Shown: one piece after another, positions 45,817 to 56,138 of the stretch
Position numbering within the stretch: position 1 is the stretch's first letter
Layout: every line of letters begins with the position of its first letter
Assembly (NCBI GenBank): GCA_022447225.1
Contig: JAKVAZ010000017.1
Location: forward strand, 1-64,000
Source of the DNA: Fuerstiella sp.
Lineage (GTDB): Bacteria; Planctomycetota; Planctomycetia; Planctomycetales; Planctomycetaceae
Length of the DNA stretch: 64,000 bases
Direction of reading: 5' to 3'
The notes under the pieces: model-generated
Told to the model about the DNA's origin: nothing
The model's input: the letters and a program-made list of their open reading frames with translations, nothing else
Databases searched by the model: none
Position numbers and translations under genes: made by a program

Positions 45817-48216
45817 TCAGGTGTTTTTACCCTCAGGTGCATTCAAATTTGACACAATTGCAGGCTCGGTGTCCTCACTGACATCCTGCAAGGTTTTGTA
45901 CTTTTTGTAGTGTGGATAATCCCGATAGTCATAGTAGTGATAGCTTGCGTAGCCGTAGCCATATGCATCTGATTCTTCAACTCCATTGACCACAATTCCG
46001 GCCATGTTCGCGCCGATATCCCGCAACTGAGCCAACGCACGCCGTCCGAGTTGTCGGGTATGGCGACTCAACCGCATACACATGATTACTGTATCAACTC
46101 GAGGTGCCACGCTTTTGGAATCGGTCACGGCCAGCACCGGTGGTGTATCGATGACAACGTATTCATATTGTTGTCGCAAACTGTCAAGCAATATTTCGTA
46201 TTCCGGTCGGGTCAACAGTTCCGCCGGATTTTCGGGAACTTTTCCACACGTTATAACGCTCAAGTCATTGATATCTGTACTTTGAATCGCGTCAGCCAGT
46301 TCTAACTCTTTCTTCAAGACGTTAACTATCCCTTTTGTATTGGGAATACCCATAATTGTGTGCACATTTGGCCTTCGAAAATCACTTTCAACCAGAATTG
46401 TTTTCTTGCCGGATTGAGCCAGTGAAATAGCCAGATTGGTTGCTAATGTTGACTTCCCGTCACCCGCTGCCGGACTTGTGATCTGTAGTACCCGCCGTGG
46501 ATGTTCTGAAGCCGCAAAATAAACGGTTGTGCGAATTGATCGGAACGCTTCAGCTGTTCGGGATTGCGGTGAATGAGCACAAACTAAAACCGGATTGACA
46601 TCGCTGGACGCGATATTGCTGTCGTCTCTTTCTTCATCGATTTTCAGATAGGGGATATGACCAAGGATTGGGAGCCCAAATTCCTTAATTACGTCTTCCG
46701 GCTTTCGGAATCGCCGATCCGCCATTTCGATCAGGTAACCAAGCGTCAGCCCGGCGAGCAGTCCCAAGACACTGCCGAAGCCTAGAAATCTGTACAGAAT
46801 TGGGTATACAAGAACACCGGATGACGCTGGCATAATAACGGTGGCCCGCACGCCGCTCATGTCCTTGTTCAATTCGGTTTGGCCGATCTTTGAGGCAATA
46901 CTGATGTATTGTTCCTGCAGGCGATCGACTTTGCGTCGAAGACGCAGTTCGGCCTGTTCATCCTTGCTGACCAGTTGAGCCTGACTTTCGGCGGCTGTGG
47001 CCAGTTCCCTCAGCGCAGAACGCTGATTATGCAGTTGCTCCAGTTCATGACGAAGTGCCTTCTGATAGACTAAGAGATAGTCCACTTCCAGTTCAGAATC
47101 GACTGGTGCTGCGACAGATTCAGGATCTGATTCCGAGTTCGGAAACAGATCTTCGATTCGTGCATGTTCCCGCTGTACCAGGTCAATTCGCTTACGTATT
47201 GCACGGAGTTTGGGATGGTCCGGGCCCACTTTTTGTTCGATGATTGCTGCTTCCACAACGAGGGGCAGCAAAGCTTCGGACAGTCGGCGTTCGCTCTCAA
47301 TGTTTTTTTCTTGCCGACGCTGTCGAAACGTATTCGTCGTGGTTTCGCCTTGCCCTTCCCTCCCGATGAAAAGCAGTAACGCATCGCGCTGTCCGCTATC
47401 CTGCAACTTTTGATTGAACAAACCAAGGCGGGAACTCATTTCCGCTTCCGTGATGTCCAGCTGAGATATCTGTCCGTTGAGGACACTTAGGCGACTTCGT
47501 GACTGGTCACTGTTGCCGGTCGCCAGTATCCGGGACCGCTGCATGAAGTCTTCGTAATCCTTTTCTGCGGCAACCAGACGGGCTTCTATCTCACTACGGT
47601 CATTTTGCAGTATGTTGGTCAGTTTCTCTGACTCAGAGGCGTATGTTGACTTTTGTCGCCTGATGTATTCGTCCACCACCGCATCGGCGATTCGTGTGGC
47701 ATCGTATGGATTTGGTCCTGTGAACTGGAGTTCGATGATGCCCTGCGAGAGCTGCATAATCGACAGCCCACCGGACATCACGAGCATTGCTTCGTCTTCA
47801 GGTATATCGCGAAGAGTCTCCAGCTTTGACAGATTGTGGATTTTGTACGCTGGTCGCAGGACATGTGGGCTGGGGATGACGAAACTTGCATCGGCCAGCA
47901 TGTCTTTACTGAGCATTCCGTCAAATATTCTTTCACTTGTCCGCTGAATGACCTCCATTCGTGCGGTTGAACGATATTGAGGGACTTTCTGCTGGTAGAG
48001 AAGGTAGGCGAGACCTGCGCCAAAGACTGCAAACACGACAACAAATGACTTGCGACGCCTGAGAAAACCCCAGATGTCGAGACCGGTTTCTCCGGCCTCC
48101 GGTCCTTCCAGGGCAGACCATGGATTGTCAAAGTTCTGATGCAAAGAATTGCTGCCTCTGATGGTTTGCATTCCTTGAGTCCGGTTGCAGAAGTACACCT
48201 CAGTGTCGCAAGGCAC
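45817..48216 (-). CDS. Wzz/BY-kinase: chain-length regulator fused to tyrosine autokinase
   Basis: This protein of up to 799 residues combines an N-terminal Wzz domain (transmembrane segment about 58-77) with a long coiled-coil periplasmic region (about 200-470), a second membrane segment near 480-510, and a cytoplasmic P-loop kinase. Walker A reads SPAAGDGKSTLATN near 580, the A' motif reads ILVESDFRRP near 606, and Walker B reads VVIDTPPVLAVTDS near 680. The C-terminus has a Tyr cluster, YGYGYASYHYYDYRDY, the expected autophosphorylation site. Such proteins control polymer length and secretion. The GTG at 48216 is the longest start; an ATG at 48171 is also possible. Confidence 0.92.
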   Translation of the reverse strand: MPCDTEVYFCNRTQGMQTIRGSNSLHQNFDNPWSALEGPEAGETGLDIWGFLRRRKSFVVVFAVFGAGLAYLLYQQKVPQYRSTARMEVIQRTSERIFDGMLSKDMLADASFVIPSPHVLRPAYKIHNLSKLETLRDIPEDEAMLVMSGGLSIMQLSQGIIELQFTGPNPYDATRIADAVVDEYIRRQKSTYASESEKLTNILQNDRSEIEARLVAAEKDYEDFMQRSRILATGNSDQSRSRLSVLNGQISQLDITEAEMSSRLGLFNQKLQDSGQRDALLLFIGREGQGETTTNTFRQRRQEKNIESERRLSEALLPLVVEAAIIEQKVGPDHPKLRAIRKRIDLVQREHARIEDLFPNSESDPESVAAPVDSELEVDYLLVYQKALRHELEQLHNQRSALRELATAAESQAQLVSKDEQAELRLRRKVDRLQEQYISIASKIGQTELNKDMSGVRATVIMPASSGVLVYPILYRFLGFGSVLGLLAGLTLGYLIEMADRRFRKPEDVIKEFGLPILGHIPYLKIDEERDDSNIASSDVNPVLVCAHSPQSRTAEAFRSIRTTVYFAASEHPRRVLQITSPAAGDGKSTLATNLAISLAQSGKKTILVESDFRRPNVHTIMGIPNTKGIVNVLKKELELADAIQSTDINDLSVITCGKVPENPAELLTRPEYEILLDSLRQQYEYVVIDTPPVLAVTDSKSVAPRVDTVIMCMRLSRHTRQLGRRALAQLRDIGANMAGIVVNGVEESDAYGYGYASYHYYDYRDYPHYKKYKTLQDVSEDTEPAIVSNLNAPEGKNT

Positions 48217-48346
48217 TGATTCTTACCATGCAGGAACAACAAATCCATAATCAGTTGGTGTTGTCATGAAGTCAAAATATATTGGCCGAACCGAAAAAGT
48301 TGGTTCATCATTTTACAAAACTATTAATTTTTGATGCCAAATTCTG

Positions 48347-50941
48347 TCATCGTTCCGGGAAGGAGGGTTTCACCATCTGTTGTCGTTTGCGTTTGATTGC
48401 CCGGATTCTCCGTGCCGCCGATAGATTTCCGGAATCAATTCGCAGGACTTCATACCATTGATCTTCGCTGTCACTCAGGCGATTTGCAGTGAAATAGGCC
48501 GTTGCCAGTTCCTGATGGAATTGAATGGTGTCGGGCTGTCGGTGGACACACTGTTCCAGCCACTGGATCCTGTCATCGAGATTGCCAAGATGACGAAGAT
48601 GGCCGGCCCGGAGCTGCTGGTACTCCTTGGTGGGTGGTAACTGCCGGTAATTCCAGAACTCAGCCGCCTGCGTACGCAGACGATCTGTCAGTTCTCCCAA
48701 AGATCTTGATTGAGTGAGTGCAATGACGGCCTGAGCGTATGTTGTCGGACCAAAATTCTCGAATCCATCATTAAGAGCGTTAGTCATCGAGTAGACGGAA
48801 AGGATTTGGTATCGCAACGATTCATCGGAGTTTAATGCGTGTTGCCAGATGGAAACGGCCTTTGATGGCCGACCGTTCCTCAACATTAACTCGCCCAGTT
48901 CCAGGCCAAGTTTGCTTTTAGTGGGTTCAATAAATCGAGCGCGTGCCTGAAGTTCATTCACTTGGTCTAGACGTGTCGATGCTGCTTCCCACCTTGCTGT
49001 TCGCCGAAATACTCCGCCCGGAAAAGGAATTCGACTAACCAGCCGCTGTGAATGTTTCACAATTCCCGATTCGTCCAGGTACATCTCAAGAACGTTCCTT
49101 AGGTATTGTTGTCTGTCTGGTTCGTCTCGAAGTGAATCAATCCGCCGAGCAATCCCAAGACACGACGTTTGTGTCCACGCTGTCTGAAATTGTTCAGGGT
49201 TAGCAAGTTCGGGTAAACCTTTCAAAAACTGTGAACGAGTGATATCGCTTAGCAGCCTGGACACCAATTCGTGAGTTTGCGCATCGTCTGAGCGATGTCT
49301 CAGGGCAAGCCTGGCCTGATTGAGCAGCTTTTCCCGTGCTTCGATTGCGTTCCACGATAGAGGCAGTGATTCCACTTTCCGACCATCGATCACAATGAGG
49401 TAACATTTGTGCGCTGCCAGTAGGTCGCCGGTAAACGAGACAGTGCCAGTGATGAGGGCGAAGCGTGCTGCCCATGACAAAATTCGTCCAGATGGGCGAA
49501 AATCGATCTGCTTATCAGGGTTCTGCATGGCTGACAACATCGAGACGAGTACTACAAACAGCGATGATGCAGCCGGCATGCCAGCGCCGAAATCGACCAG
49601 CGCTGTTACCATCTGAGAAACGGTGGCAAACAGGAGGACCACTCCGACGGACGACACAAAACCTCGTGTCCTGCCGGCAATGGACCGACGTGTTGTGCAA
49701 AAAGCGAGAACCAGAGTCGGAAGTCCGATCATGAGCAAGGCAATGCCTCCAGCAATGCCGGCATCAACCAGAATTTCAATGTACTGATTGTCGGCATGTT
49801 GAAACCAAACACCTGCATCCCGAGTTTGATAAGGCAGCGTTGTGTAGCGATATGCCCCTAACCCTCCACCGAAGACTGGAAAGTCTGCGACAACGTTCAG
49901 TGAATCACGCCAGTGCTGAATGCGAACCAGAAGTTCTCCGGCCGGGTCTTTTAGCGTTGAGAGTTCCAGTGCGGCTGTCTGATCCAGACTCAGAAACACC
50001 ATGAGACTGTAGGTCAGAGTTCCGCCAACCATCACCACGATTAAAATTGCCGTCAGTCGCCGTTTCTGTGAGCGTGCCAGAATTGTCACGACAAATGCGA
50101 CGGCAGTCGCCAAAATTCCTCCCCGCGACCGCGTTGCTATAACTGCGCACGTAATCAATGCTATAGAGAACCACACAAGAATCTGTTGCAGATTCAAGGT
50201 AGCTACATAACGAACAGCTCCGGAAAATACTCCCGGGGTTCGGTCATGAAAGTGTCCGCGGGCGGCAAATGACGTGTCAAGCTGCAGAACGAGCAATCCA
50301 ATGGAGGATGCCAGGCCCAGTGTCAACCAGCCTGCTGCATTGTTGGAGTTGATGAAGGTTGCGAATGGCGTTCCCAGTCCCGTCCACCATTGATCCTGAA
50401 TCAGAAATAGTGTGTTCTGAAACGACTGAACAATACCTAAAAGAGACAGTATTGATGCATTCGCCGTAAACACAGCAAGGCTTGCTGCCACGGTTTGACG
50501 CGTTCGAATCTGTTCGAAGGCAGTTATTGCCAGCAGCATTAATGACGTAAGTTGGGCCAGTGTCGTTCGTGTGTCAGCAGGTGACGCAGTACCAGCTGTC
50601 AATTCTGTTTGTTTAACGTCGATGAATTCGTGACGGATTTCGGCAAGGACGGCATGATTCATCTGACTGGCCATGGGAGCGTGCAATGGCAGCAACTGAA
50701 GGACGCCGATGGCGACAACAACACCGAGCGGAAAGATAATTGGAGGAAACGCAGGTCGTTCATTACGCAGCATGCACGATACTGATGAAAGCAGAGCAGC
50801 AGTGAATCCCCCGGCCTGCAGGATCAGTCTGGCGAGAGGGATGTTCCCACCGTGGACCCAAGGGATCAGACATACCGTCGTCAGGAGAATGAAAACCGCT
50901 GCGTTACCAAACCTGGCCGCCGACGGTGATTCAGACTGCAC
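48347..50941 (-). CDS. O-antigen ligase/polymerase-like protein with C-terminal TPR region
   Basis: Residues about 1-480 form a polytopic membrane domain of the Wzy_C/WaaL type. The core is ATRSRGGILATAVAFVVTILAR near 270, with the periplasmic loop FPVFGGGLGAYRYTTLP near 355 and WFQHADNQYIEILVDAGIAGG near 383. Residues about 600-864 look like tetratricopeptide-type helical repeats, probably periplasmic. It should polymerise the glycan or attach it to its carrier. The start is a GTG at 50941 with AAGGA seven bases upstream. It is between the Wzz-kinase and WecA-like genes, a typical assembly-core arrangement. The 864-residue length is well above the usual 400-500. Confidence 0.85.
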   Translation of the reverse strand: MQSESPSAARFGNAAVFILLTTVCLIPWVHGGNIPLARLILQAGGFTAALLSSVSCMLRNERPAFPPIIFPLGVVVAIGVLQLLPLHAPMASQMNHAVLAEIRHEFIDVKQTELTAGTASPADTRTTLAQLTSLMLLAITAFEQIRTRQTVAASLAVFTANASILSLLGIVQSFQNTLFLIQDQWWTGLGTPFATFINSNNAAGWLTLGLASSIGLLVLQLDTSFAARGHFHDRTPGVFSGAVRYVATLNLQQILVWFSIALITCAVIATRSRGGILATAVAFVVTILARSQKRRLTAILIVVMVGGTLTYSLMVFLSLDQTAALELSTLKDPAGELLVRIQHWRDSLNVVADFPVFGGGLGAYRYTTLPYQTRDAGVWFQHADNQYIEILVDAGIAGGIALLMIGLPTLVLAFCTTRRSIAGRTRGFVSSVGVVLLFATVSQMVTALVDFGAGMPAASSLFVVLVSMLSAMQNPDKQIDFRPSGRILSWAARFALITGTVSFTGDLLAAHKCYLIVIDGRKVESLPLSWNAIEAREKLLNQARLALRHRSDDAQTHELVSRLLSDITRSQFLKGLPELANPEQFQTAWTQTSCLGIARRIDSLRDEPDRQQYLRNVLEMYLDESGIVKHSQRLVSRIPFPGGVFRRTARWEAASTRLDQVNELQARARFIEPTKSKLGLELGELMLRNGRPSKAVSIWQHALNSDESLRYQILSVYSMTNALNDGFENFGPTTYAQAVIALTQSRSLGELTDRLRTQAAEFWNYRQLPPTKEYQQLRAGHLRHLGNLDDRIQWLEQCVHRQPDTIQFHQELATAYFTANRLSDSEDQWYEVLRIDSGNLSAARRIRAIKRKRQQMVKPSFPER

Positions 50942-51107
50942 GCCACTGTCCTTAGGAGATCAGGAAATTCAGCACCGGAACAACCATTCAGTAGTGAGTG
51001 TGACTGGGGCTGCCGTGTGTTTTGCAGAATTTGTCGCTTGTTCAGTCGTTGCAACCCGGGAAATTCTCGGGTGTCGTAGCCATGACAGAGCGTTTGAACA
51101 TCTTCCG

Positions 51108-52634
51108 CTACACGATTTGTGGTTCTGGTTCAGTCACTGAAACAGGTGTGGACTCTACTGAAATGCCTCGCTGAAGTCGTAACTCATGAATCAGCGATAC
51201 GAGCTCTTCCTCAAACGATCGCAACCCACCAATAAGATCGCTCATCCATTCACAGATGGAGCCGTCACCAACGGTTCCTTCCACTCTAATATAACCGACA
51301 TGCATCCGGTTGATTATAAGCGGTATTTCAGATTTCCACGCTTCGTGATCTTCAACACTGGAATTACGTCGCCAGCGTGCGTGATATTCTTCGCCGATGA
51401 GCGGCAAACTGACCATCAACTCTACGTGGTCCATTTCAAATCGTTCTGCGAATTCGGTGAGAGTGGACCACAATCGCTCCCAGTCGTGATTGCCGTTAAG
51501 ATGCACCTGTTCGTCGTTCACTGACGACTCTCCCGCAGGGTGGCGTCTTATCATCGAACTGGCCAGCCGTACGCAACGATTACGAATGAGACACATTTCT
51601 GTATGACCGAACGACCGAGTGAGTACAAGGAGTGAAATCGCAGTCAACACAACAACCAATGTGACGAGTTCGTTGTCGATTACAGAACCAACAATTGCTC
51701 CGATTCCGGTCATTGCACACAAAGAGCCAACGACCAAAAGAACCTGCGACCGGCTGTGGCCTTTACGTTCCAGACAATGGTGCAGGTGGCTCCGGTCCGT
51801 GGTATAAATACTGCGGCCAGTTAGTTTTCTGCGAATAATGGCCATGGATACGTCAAAGATCGGAATTGCCCAAATAGCGGTCGGCATGATTAATGCTGTT
51901 GCCGTGTATCCCTTGAGAGATGCCTTGAGAGCGATTGATCCCAGCACAAGCCCGATAAACATACTTCCCGAATCACCCAGAAACATTTTGGCAGGCGGAA
52001 AGTTATAAATCAGAAATCCGGACAGAGAACCGGTCAGGACGATCGCCACTAAAAAACCGTCCGGACGGCCACCCAGAACAAGCGTCACGGCGGCAATGGA
52101 AAGACTAAGGACGATTCCCGTTGTGCTTGCCAAACCATCAACGCCATCGATTAGATTGAGGGCATTGATCGCACAAAGCAGCCAGGCGACAGTGACCAGA
52201 GGTCCAAAATGGCCGAAGTGGATTTCGATTCCGAAGAACCTGACTTTTGTGATCGTAATATCAGCAAGAAGCATAATCATGGCCGCAACCAGCTGGCCAA
52301 GAAGTTTTTGGCGCCCACGGATTGCAAATCTGTCGTCAAGCAGGCCAACTCCAACAATCACCAGACTGGCAAAAAACAACGTGATCAGAAAGGCGGTATC
52401 GCGCGGACCATCCTTCAAAATATCCGGAAAAAAAAGGCAGGCGATCGTGACGGTTACAACACCAGAAAACAGGAGTGTGGGACCGCCCGTCAGAGGCATC
52501 GATCGTTTATGAAGTTTGCGATGCTGATCGGGTGAATCAACGATATGCAATCGTAGAGCCAGCCTGGCCATCAGTGGTGCCGAGATAGCGCTGATCACAA
52601 AGGCCGTACTTAACAATAGGAAACTTGGTTCCAT
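51108..52634 (-). CDS. wecA: WecA/MraY-family phosphoglycosyltransferase (initiating enzyme)
   Basis: This membrane enzyme would transfer a HexNAc-1-phosphate from UDP-sugar to undecaprenyl phosphate, starting the repeat unit. It has about ten membrane segments in the first 340 residues. Motifs are DSPDQHRKLHKRSMPLTGGP near 35, the catalytic VGVGLLDDRFAIRG near 95, the NLIDGVDGLASTTG loop near 162, FLGDSGSMFIGL near 220 and the cytoplasmic DRSHLHHCLERKGHSRSQVL near 283. Normal WecA is about 350 residues; this one has an extra soluble C-terminal region of about 160 residues, ending in a coiled-coil-like RSFEEELVSLIHEL. No clear ribosome-binding site is seen before the ATG at 52634. Confidence 0.9.
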   Translation of the reverse strand: MEPSFLLLSTAFVISAISAPLMARLALRLHIVDSPDQHRKLHKRSMPLTGGPTLLFSGVVTVTIACLFFPDILKDGPRDTAFLITLFFASLVIVGVGLLDDRFAIRGRQKLLGQLVAAMIMLLADITITKVRFFGIEIHFGHFGPLVTVAWLLCAINALNLIDGVDGLASTTGIVLSLSIAAVTLVLGGRPDGFLVAIVLTGSLSGFLIYNFPPAKMFLGDSGSMFIGLVLGSIALKASLKGYTATALIMPTAIWAIPIFDVSMAIIRRKLTGRSIYTTDRSHLHHCLERKGHSRSQVLLVVGSLCAMTGIGAIVGSVIDNELVTLVVVLTAISLLVLTRSFGHTEMCLIRNRCVRLASSMIRRHPAGESSVNDEQVHLNGNHDWERLWSTLTEFAERFEMDHVELMVSLPLIGEEYHARWRRNSSVEDHEAWKSEIPLIINRMHVGYIRVEGTVGDGSICEWMSDLIGGLRSFEEELVSLIHELRLQRGISVESTPVSVTEPEPQIV

Positions 52635-53050
52635 GAGGCAGACTACTGGAGGAAGTTGTGTCTGGTCTGATCCTGGGGCCTAATTCACGGGCGAATGCAA
52701 AGATAATATTCTGACGGACAACGATACTCAGACTGTTATGATTAAAGCCGAATGAACGCCTGATAATATGTATTGGATGTTTTGCACAAACACTGATGAC
52801 ACACCATTCAAACAAGCCAGAGTACACGAGGCTGTTTACAGCAGCAAGGAAATACGAAAGAGATCTGTTTGGTTTCACATACCTATTGGTGTAGAGGGCT
52901 AACGCAAAAGTGTGTCGGCTGAAACGAACCAAAAACCAATGCAATAATCTGCCAGGTTGCGAAGAACTGTCAGTTCGACGTGGTAAACGGCGGTACAGGC
53001 CAATGTTGAAGTTGGCCCTGTTTTCGACTGCTGATAAAGACCTCTGAGGA
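52635..53050. other. Intergenic stretch upstream of wecA
   Basis: No supported gene is seen in these 416 bases. A minus-strand frame overlaps them (52537-52944), but it also covers the start of wecA and has no recognisable domain. Confidence 0.4.
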
Positions 53051-53842
53051 TCAAATCATATAGTCAGTACTTCGACCCAGGATGCGGTCGACAAGATCCT
53101 GTGGCAGGTCGATCGATGGAGACCGTTCGGGGTCCAGATCGGTTGGATTGATACCACAGTAGACAGACCACGGACCAAGATGTCGCCAGCGACCAGCTCG
53201 CCGAGGCTCTCCCGGCACAACCGGTGTTGTACAACGATTGCAGCCGATCGTTGCGTAACCCTGATCGTGAAGAGGATTTGTGATTACATCTTTCTGCCTG
53301 GCGTATTCGTTCATCTGGTCGTCGGTGAAGTTTACCAGCGGATTAATGCGTAACACATTCAAACGAGGGTCAACCGCCAGGATCGGACAGGTTCCTCTCT
53401 GTCCTCCATCAGCTCGCCGCAGACTGCCAACCAATGCATCATAATCGTCTTTGACTGCATCGAGAGGGGCCGATTTCCGTAGTTCGCAGCATTGTTTCTG
53501 TCCCTCAGGAGAAAGATACAAAACTCCCAGATCGGCCGTCTGTTGCTGCATCGTCTTTTGGGGGCTTAGCGTCCGTACTTCCAGTCCGTATTCTTCGATG
53601 ATGCGATCCCGCGTTGCCAGGGATTCTTCAAACAATACACCGGTATCGACGAATAGCACATCCATTTTGACCGGAATGGACCGCAGCATGTGGCAAATTA
53701 CCGAACCTGCGCGCTGCATCGACGACAGAGCTGCCAGACGGTCCGCAAATATCTCCCTGGCCCATAACAGTAGTTCCTGGGGCGAGCGATTCTCAAACGT
53801 CCGGTTGAGGTCCATCAGATCTGCCTGAGACAACCTGGACAT
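53051..53842 (-). CDS. cysH: Adenylyl-sulfate (APS) reductase, CysH family
   Basis: This 263-residue CysH-family enzyme reduces activated sulfate to sulfite in assimilatory sulfur metabolism. The nucleotide-binding segment lies around [14 protein letters not shown] near 40 and [13 protein letters not shown] near 62. The presence of [12 protein letters not shown] near 116 and [21 protein letters not shown] near 200 gives the four cysteines that bind a [4Fe-4S] cluster, which suggests an APS-type reductase instead of the PAPS type. The C-terminal catalytic Cys is in VYCGIN. It starts at 53842 and is a single gene between the glycan core and a secreted protein gene. Confidence 0.88.
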   Translation of the reverse strand: MSRLSQADLMDLNRTFENRSPQELLLWAREIFADRLAALSSMQRAGSVICHMLRSIPVKMDVLFVDTGVLFEESLATRDRIIEEYGLEVRTLSPQKTMQQQTADLGVLYLSPEGQKQCCELRKSAPLDAVKDDYDALVGSLRRADGGQRGTCPILAVDPRLNVLRINPLVNFTDDQMNEYARQKDVITNPLHDQGYATIGCNRCTTPVVPGEPRRAGRWRHLGPWSVYCGINPTDLDPERSPSIDLPQDLVDRILGRSTDYMI

Positions 53843-54184
53843 GTTTGATCACTCAGCCTTCGGCAACTGTTTTCCGGAAATCCACAGTGTTTGTGGAATT
53901 ATATCCACATACCATAGCGGATCTAAAGGTGACTCGCGAGTCCACGAATAGCTGGTAAGCGGGCGGAGCTGCATGTTTCGGTGCCGATGTTTCAGGAACG
54001 GCTAAGCCCTGTGGCAGCCAGCGGCGTTTGCTTTAAGAAATTCAATCGTTGTCTGTCGGTGCTCACTGTGGTCTGTGATTCCGGGATTGACGTCCCAACG
54101 AACCATAAAAAAACGACGATGGTACCTGACCTTCGTCGTTTTCTGATTCAAGGATATTCACGTGCCACCCGAAACGGATGATTT
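53843..54184. other. Intergenic region between cysH and the secreted protein gene
   Basis: No gene is seen. It contains a well-formed terminator (54110-54142) for the gene that ends at 54185, then about 270 bases with the likely cysH promoter. Confidence 0.4.
54110..54142 (-). terminator. Rho-independent terminator
   Basis: A perfect 10-base stem (AAAACGACGA with TCGTCGTTTT) encloses a 13-base loop. On the minus strand it is followed by a run of T (TTTTTTTAT). It lies about 43 bases after the stop of the secreted-protein gene at 54185. The A-T rich stem ends would let it serve both strands. Confidence 0.8.
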
Positions 54185-55849
54185 TCAGCGGGCAGCGTCC
54201 CACCACCAGGCATCAGAACGGTGGCCAATAGGTGATGCGTCAGTCAGAGTGTTCGACAACTCAGCTGAATGCTGATATCGATCTGCATCGCGAACCACTG
54301 ACCTGACATCCGCACGCACGCCGCCTGCCACCTGTACGACGACATGTCGTCCGGAAAAGACCCGGTGTGCTGCTGACGTCATCAATTCAGAGGGGACATC
54401 TACCTGGCGTCCCGTGGCCGCCAGGAATGCATCTGACTCCAGGTTTGCCAGTGACGCAGTTCCCTGCGAATTCAGTAGTGCAGAGACCATGGCCAGATCG
54501 AATACGTTCTGCAGATCGGCGAAGACAGGATCGATGCGGGCCAGAGCTGAAAAATGCTCAGTAAATAACTGTGCAAATCTGGCGTTGGCTCCACGAGCTT
54601 TCCCTGTAGCGCGGCGACTGCCGTCGGTATTGACAATCTGATCTTCAGACAAACATCGTACGGAGTCACCTGTGAATTCGAATCCATTCCCGGACGTGTC
54701 CATCCGAATTGCATCATAACCAGCCGCCAGCCACCAGCGCAGAGCATCCATACTCCCACTGCCCCGCTGTTCAGATTTGGTCAGCAGATCAAAATAGCTT
54801 TTCATTCCCGCAGCACCCACGACTTCTCCGATTCCGATTTGTTTCATCCGGTAGTCTGCATCAACAATGACCCGGGCCACACGGGATTGACCGGGCACAC
54901 CATCCACGATGACATTCTGAAGGCCAAGGATCTGCTCCAACTCGGTTGTAAATCGTGCGGCAGTCTCTTTGTTCAAAGACCGTCGGTTTTTTCTAACAAA
55001 CTCATTCACAGCCCGCACCTGATCCTGCCTTGGATCAATGCTGCACATGAAGAACGACGGACCACCATCTGAGAATGTCTGAGCAAGAATCATCAGGTCG
55101 TCCAGTTGCAATACCGGCCGTCCGTCGGTGATGCTTACAACACGACCATCTTCATTCTCTGTCCAGTCCGCTGCGGGTCCGCCAATCACAACGTCACCGG
55201 TTTCCGGAAACGTCATCAGATACTGAACTCGGGATATTCCGGCAAGATTTCGTACTTCTTCCGGGACGGGCTGACCTGTTGCCAGTAACTCACTGACGTA
55301 TCGTTCCAGTCTGGGTAATGAAACCAATCGCAGATTTGACGGACTTCGAACATTCGTATTTTGGTTGGCTCGCAGAGCCTCTGACATGACGGTGTCCAGT
55401 CGGCTTCCATCGTTGCGAAGAGCCACCGATGCAAGCATCGCCGGACCACCCACAAAAATGCCCTGAGCAAATGTGGAAATGGTTCCACCTTCGCCGTCCG
55501 CTTCGATCCACAGCGCCGGAGGAGACGTCTGTTCCTGGATCAACTCGATCAACTCGGTGAAATCGGCGAGTGAGCCACCGCCGGACAGCGATTCTGCAAT
55601 TCGTGCAGCACGCTTCTCGACATCACGATTTCCCGAGACTCTGGAAGCATCTCTGATATTTGATGCAGCACGGACGAAGTCGCCTGCTTCCGCTGCAGCA
55701 CGGGCTGCTCGTCGCATTGTCGCTGTTGCTGTGAAATTATCCGACTGTTCCGCCGGATGCGCCACAGCAGCAAAGGACAAGATGCAGACAAGAACCAAGG
55801 CAGCGGAAAACCGTACGATGGAGCGACAACAGGTGGAAGGACAGACCAT
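54185..55849 (-). CDS. Secreted protein of unknown function, DUF1598-like
   Basis: This 554-residue protein starts with a clear signal peptide: a basic start, then FSAALVLVCILSFAAVAHPAE. The N-terminal mature part is Ala- and Arg-rich helical. A beta-rich middle has QGIFVGGPAMLASV near 130 and GDVVIGGPAADWTENEDGRVVSITDG near 220, and GQSRVARVIVDADYRMKQIGIG lies near 325. The features match what I recall of planctomycete DUF1598 proteins, whose role is not known. It is followed by a strong terminator and faces mutM across a divergent gap. Function cannot be assigned. Confidence 0.6.
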   Translation of the reverse strand: MVCPSTCCRSIVRFSAALVLVCILSFAAVAHPAEQSDNFTATATMRRAARAAAEAGDFVRAASNIRDASRVSGNRDVEKRAARIAESLSGGGSLADFTELIELIQEQTSPPALWIEADGEGGTISTFAQGIFVGGPAMLASVALRNDGSRLDTVMSEALRANQNTNVRSPSNLRLVSLPRLERYVSELLATGQPVPEEVRNLAGISRVQYLMTFPETGDVVIGGPAADWTENEDGRVVSITDGRPVLQLDDLMILAQTFSDGGPSFFMCSIDPRQDQVRAVNEFVRKNRRSLNKETAARFTTELEQILGLQNVIVDGVPGQSRVARVIVDADYRMKQIGIGEVVGAAGMKSYFDLLTKSEQRGSGSMDALRWWLAAGYDAIRMDTSGNGFEFTGDSVRCLSEDQIVNTDGSRRATGKARGANARFAQLFTEHFSALARIDPVFADLQNVFDLAMVSALLNSQGTASLANLESDAFLAATGRQVDVPSELMTSAAHRVFSGRHVVVQVAGGVRADVRSVVRDADRYQHSAELSNTLTDASPIGHRSDAWWWDAAR

Positions 55850-56138
55850 GAGTTGGACCTTATGACTGGTCGGAGCAGATCTCGACGGAAACCGGGACGC
55901 ACAACAAGCGGGGGCGCAACTGGATACACCTGCACACGTGATTTAGCATCGTCCAGTCAGCGTGCAGCGTCAAGAAGATTCCCCTGAATCCGTAACCTGC
56001 CGGTCACTCCGTTTTAGTTGTAAAAAGCGGATTTACCGATTGGGTAGCGGGTAGCGAGACATGCTGCGAAGCTGTAGCAGTCAATTTATCTGTAATCCCG
56101 ACGATATGATGCGGATTTTGGGCCGCTGAACTGACATT

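Noticed and set aside
52537-52944. Minus-strand frame of 135 codons before wecA
   Set aside because: It overlaps the wecA start in another frame and has no domain or ribosome-binding site.
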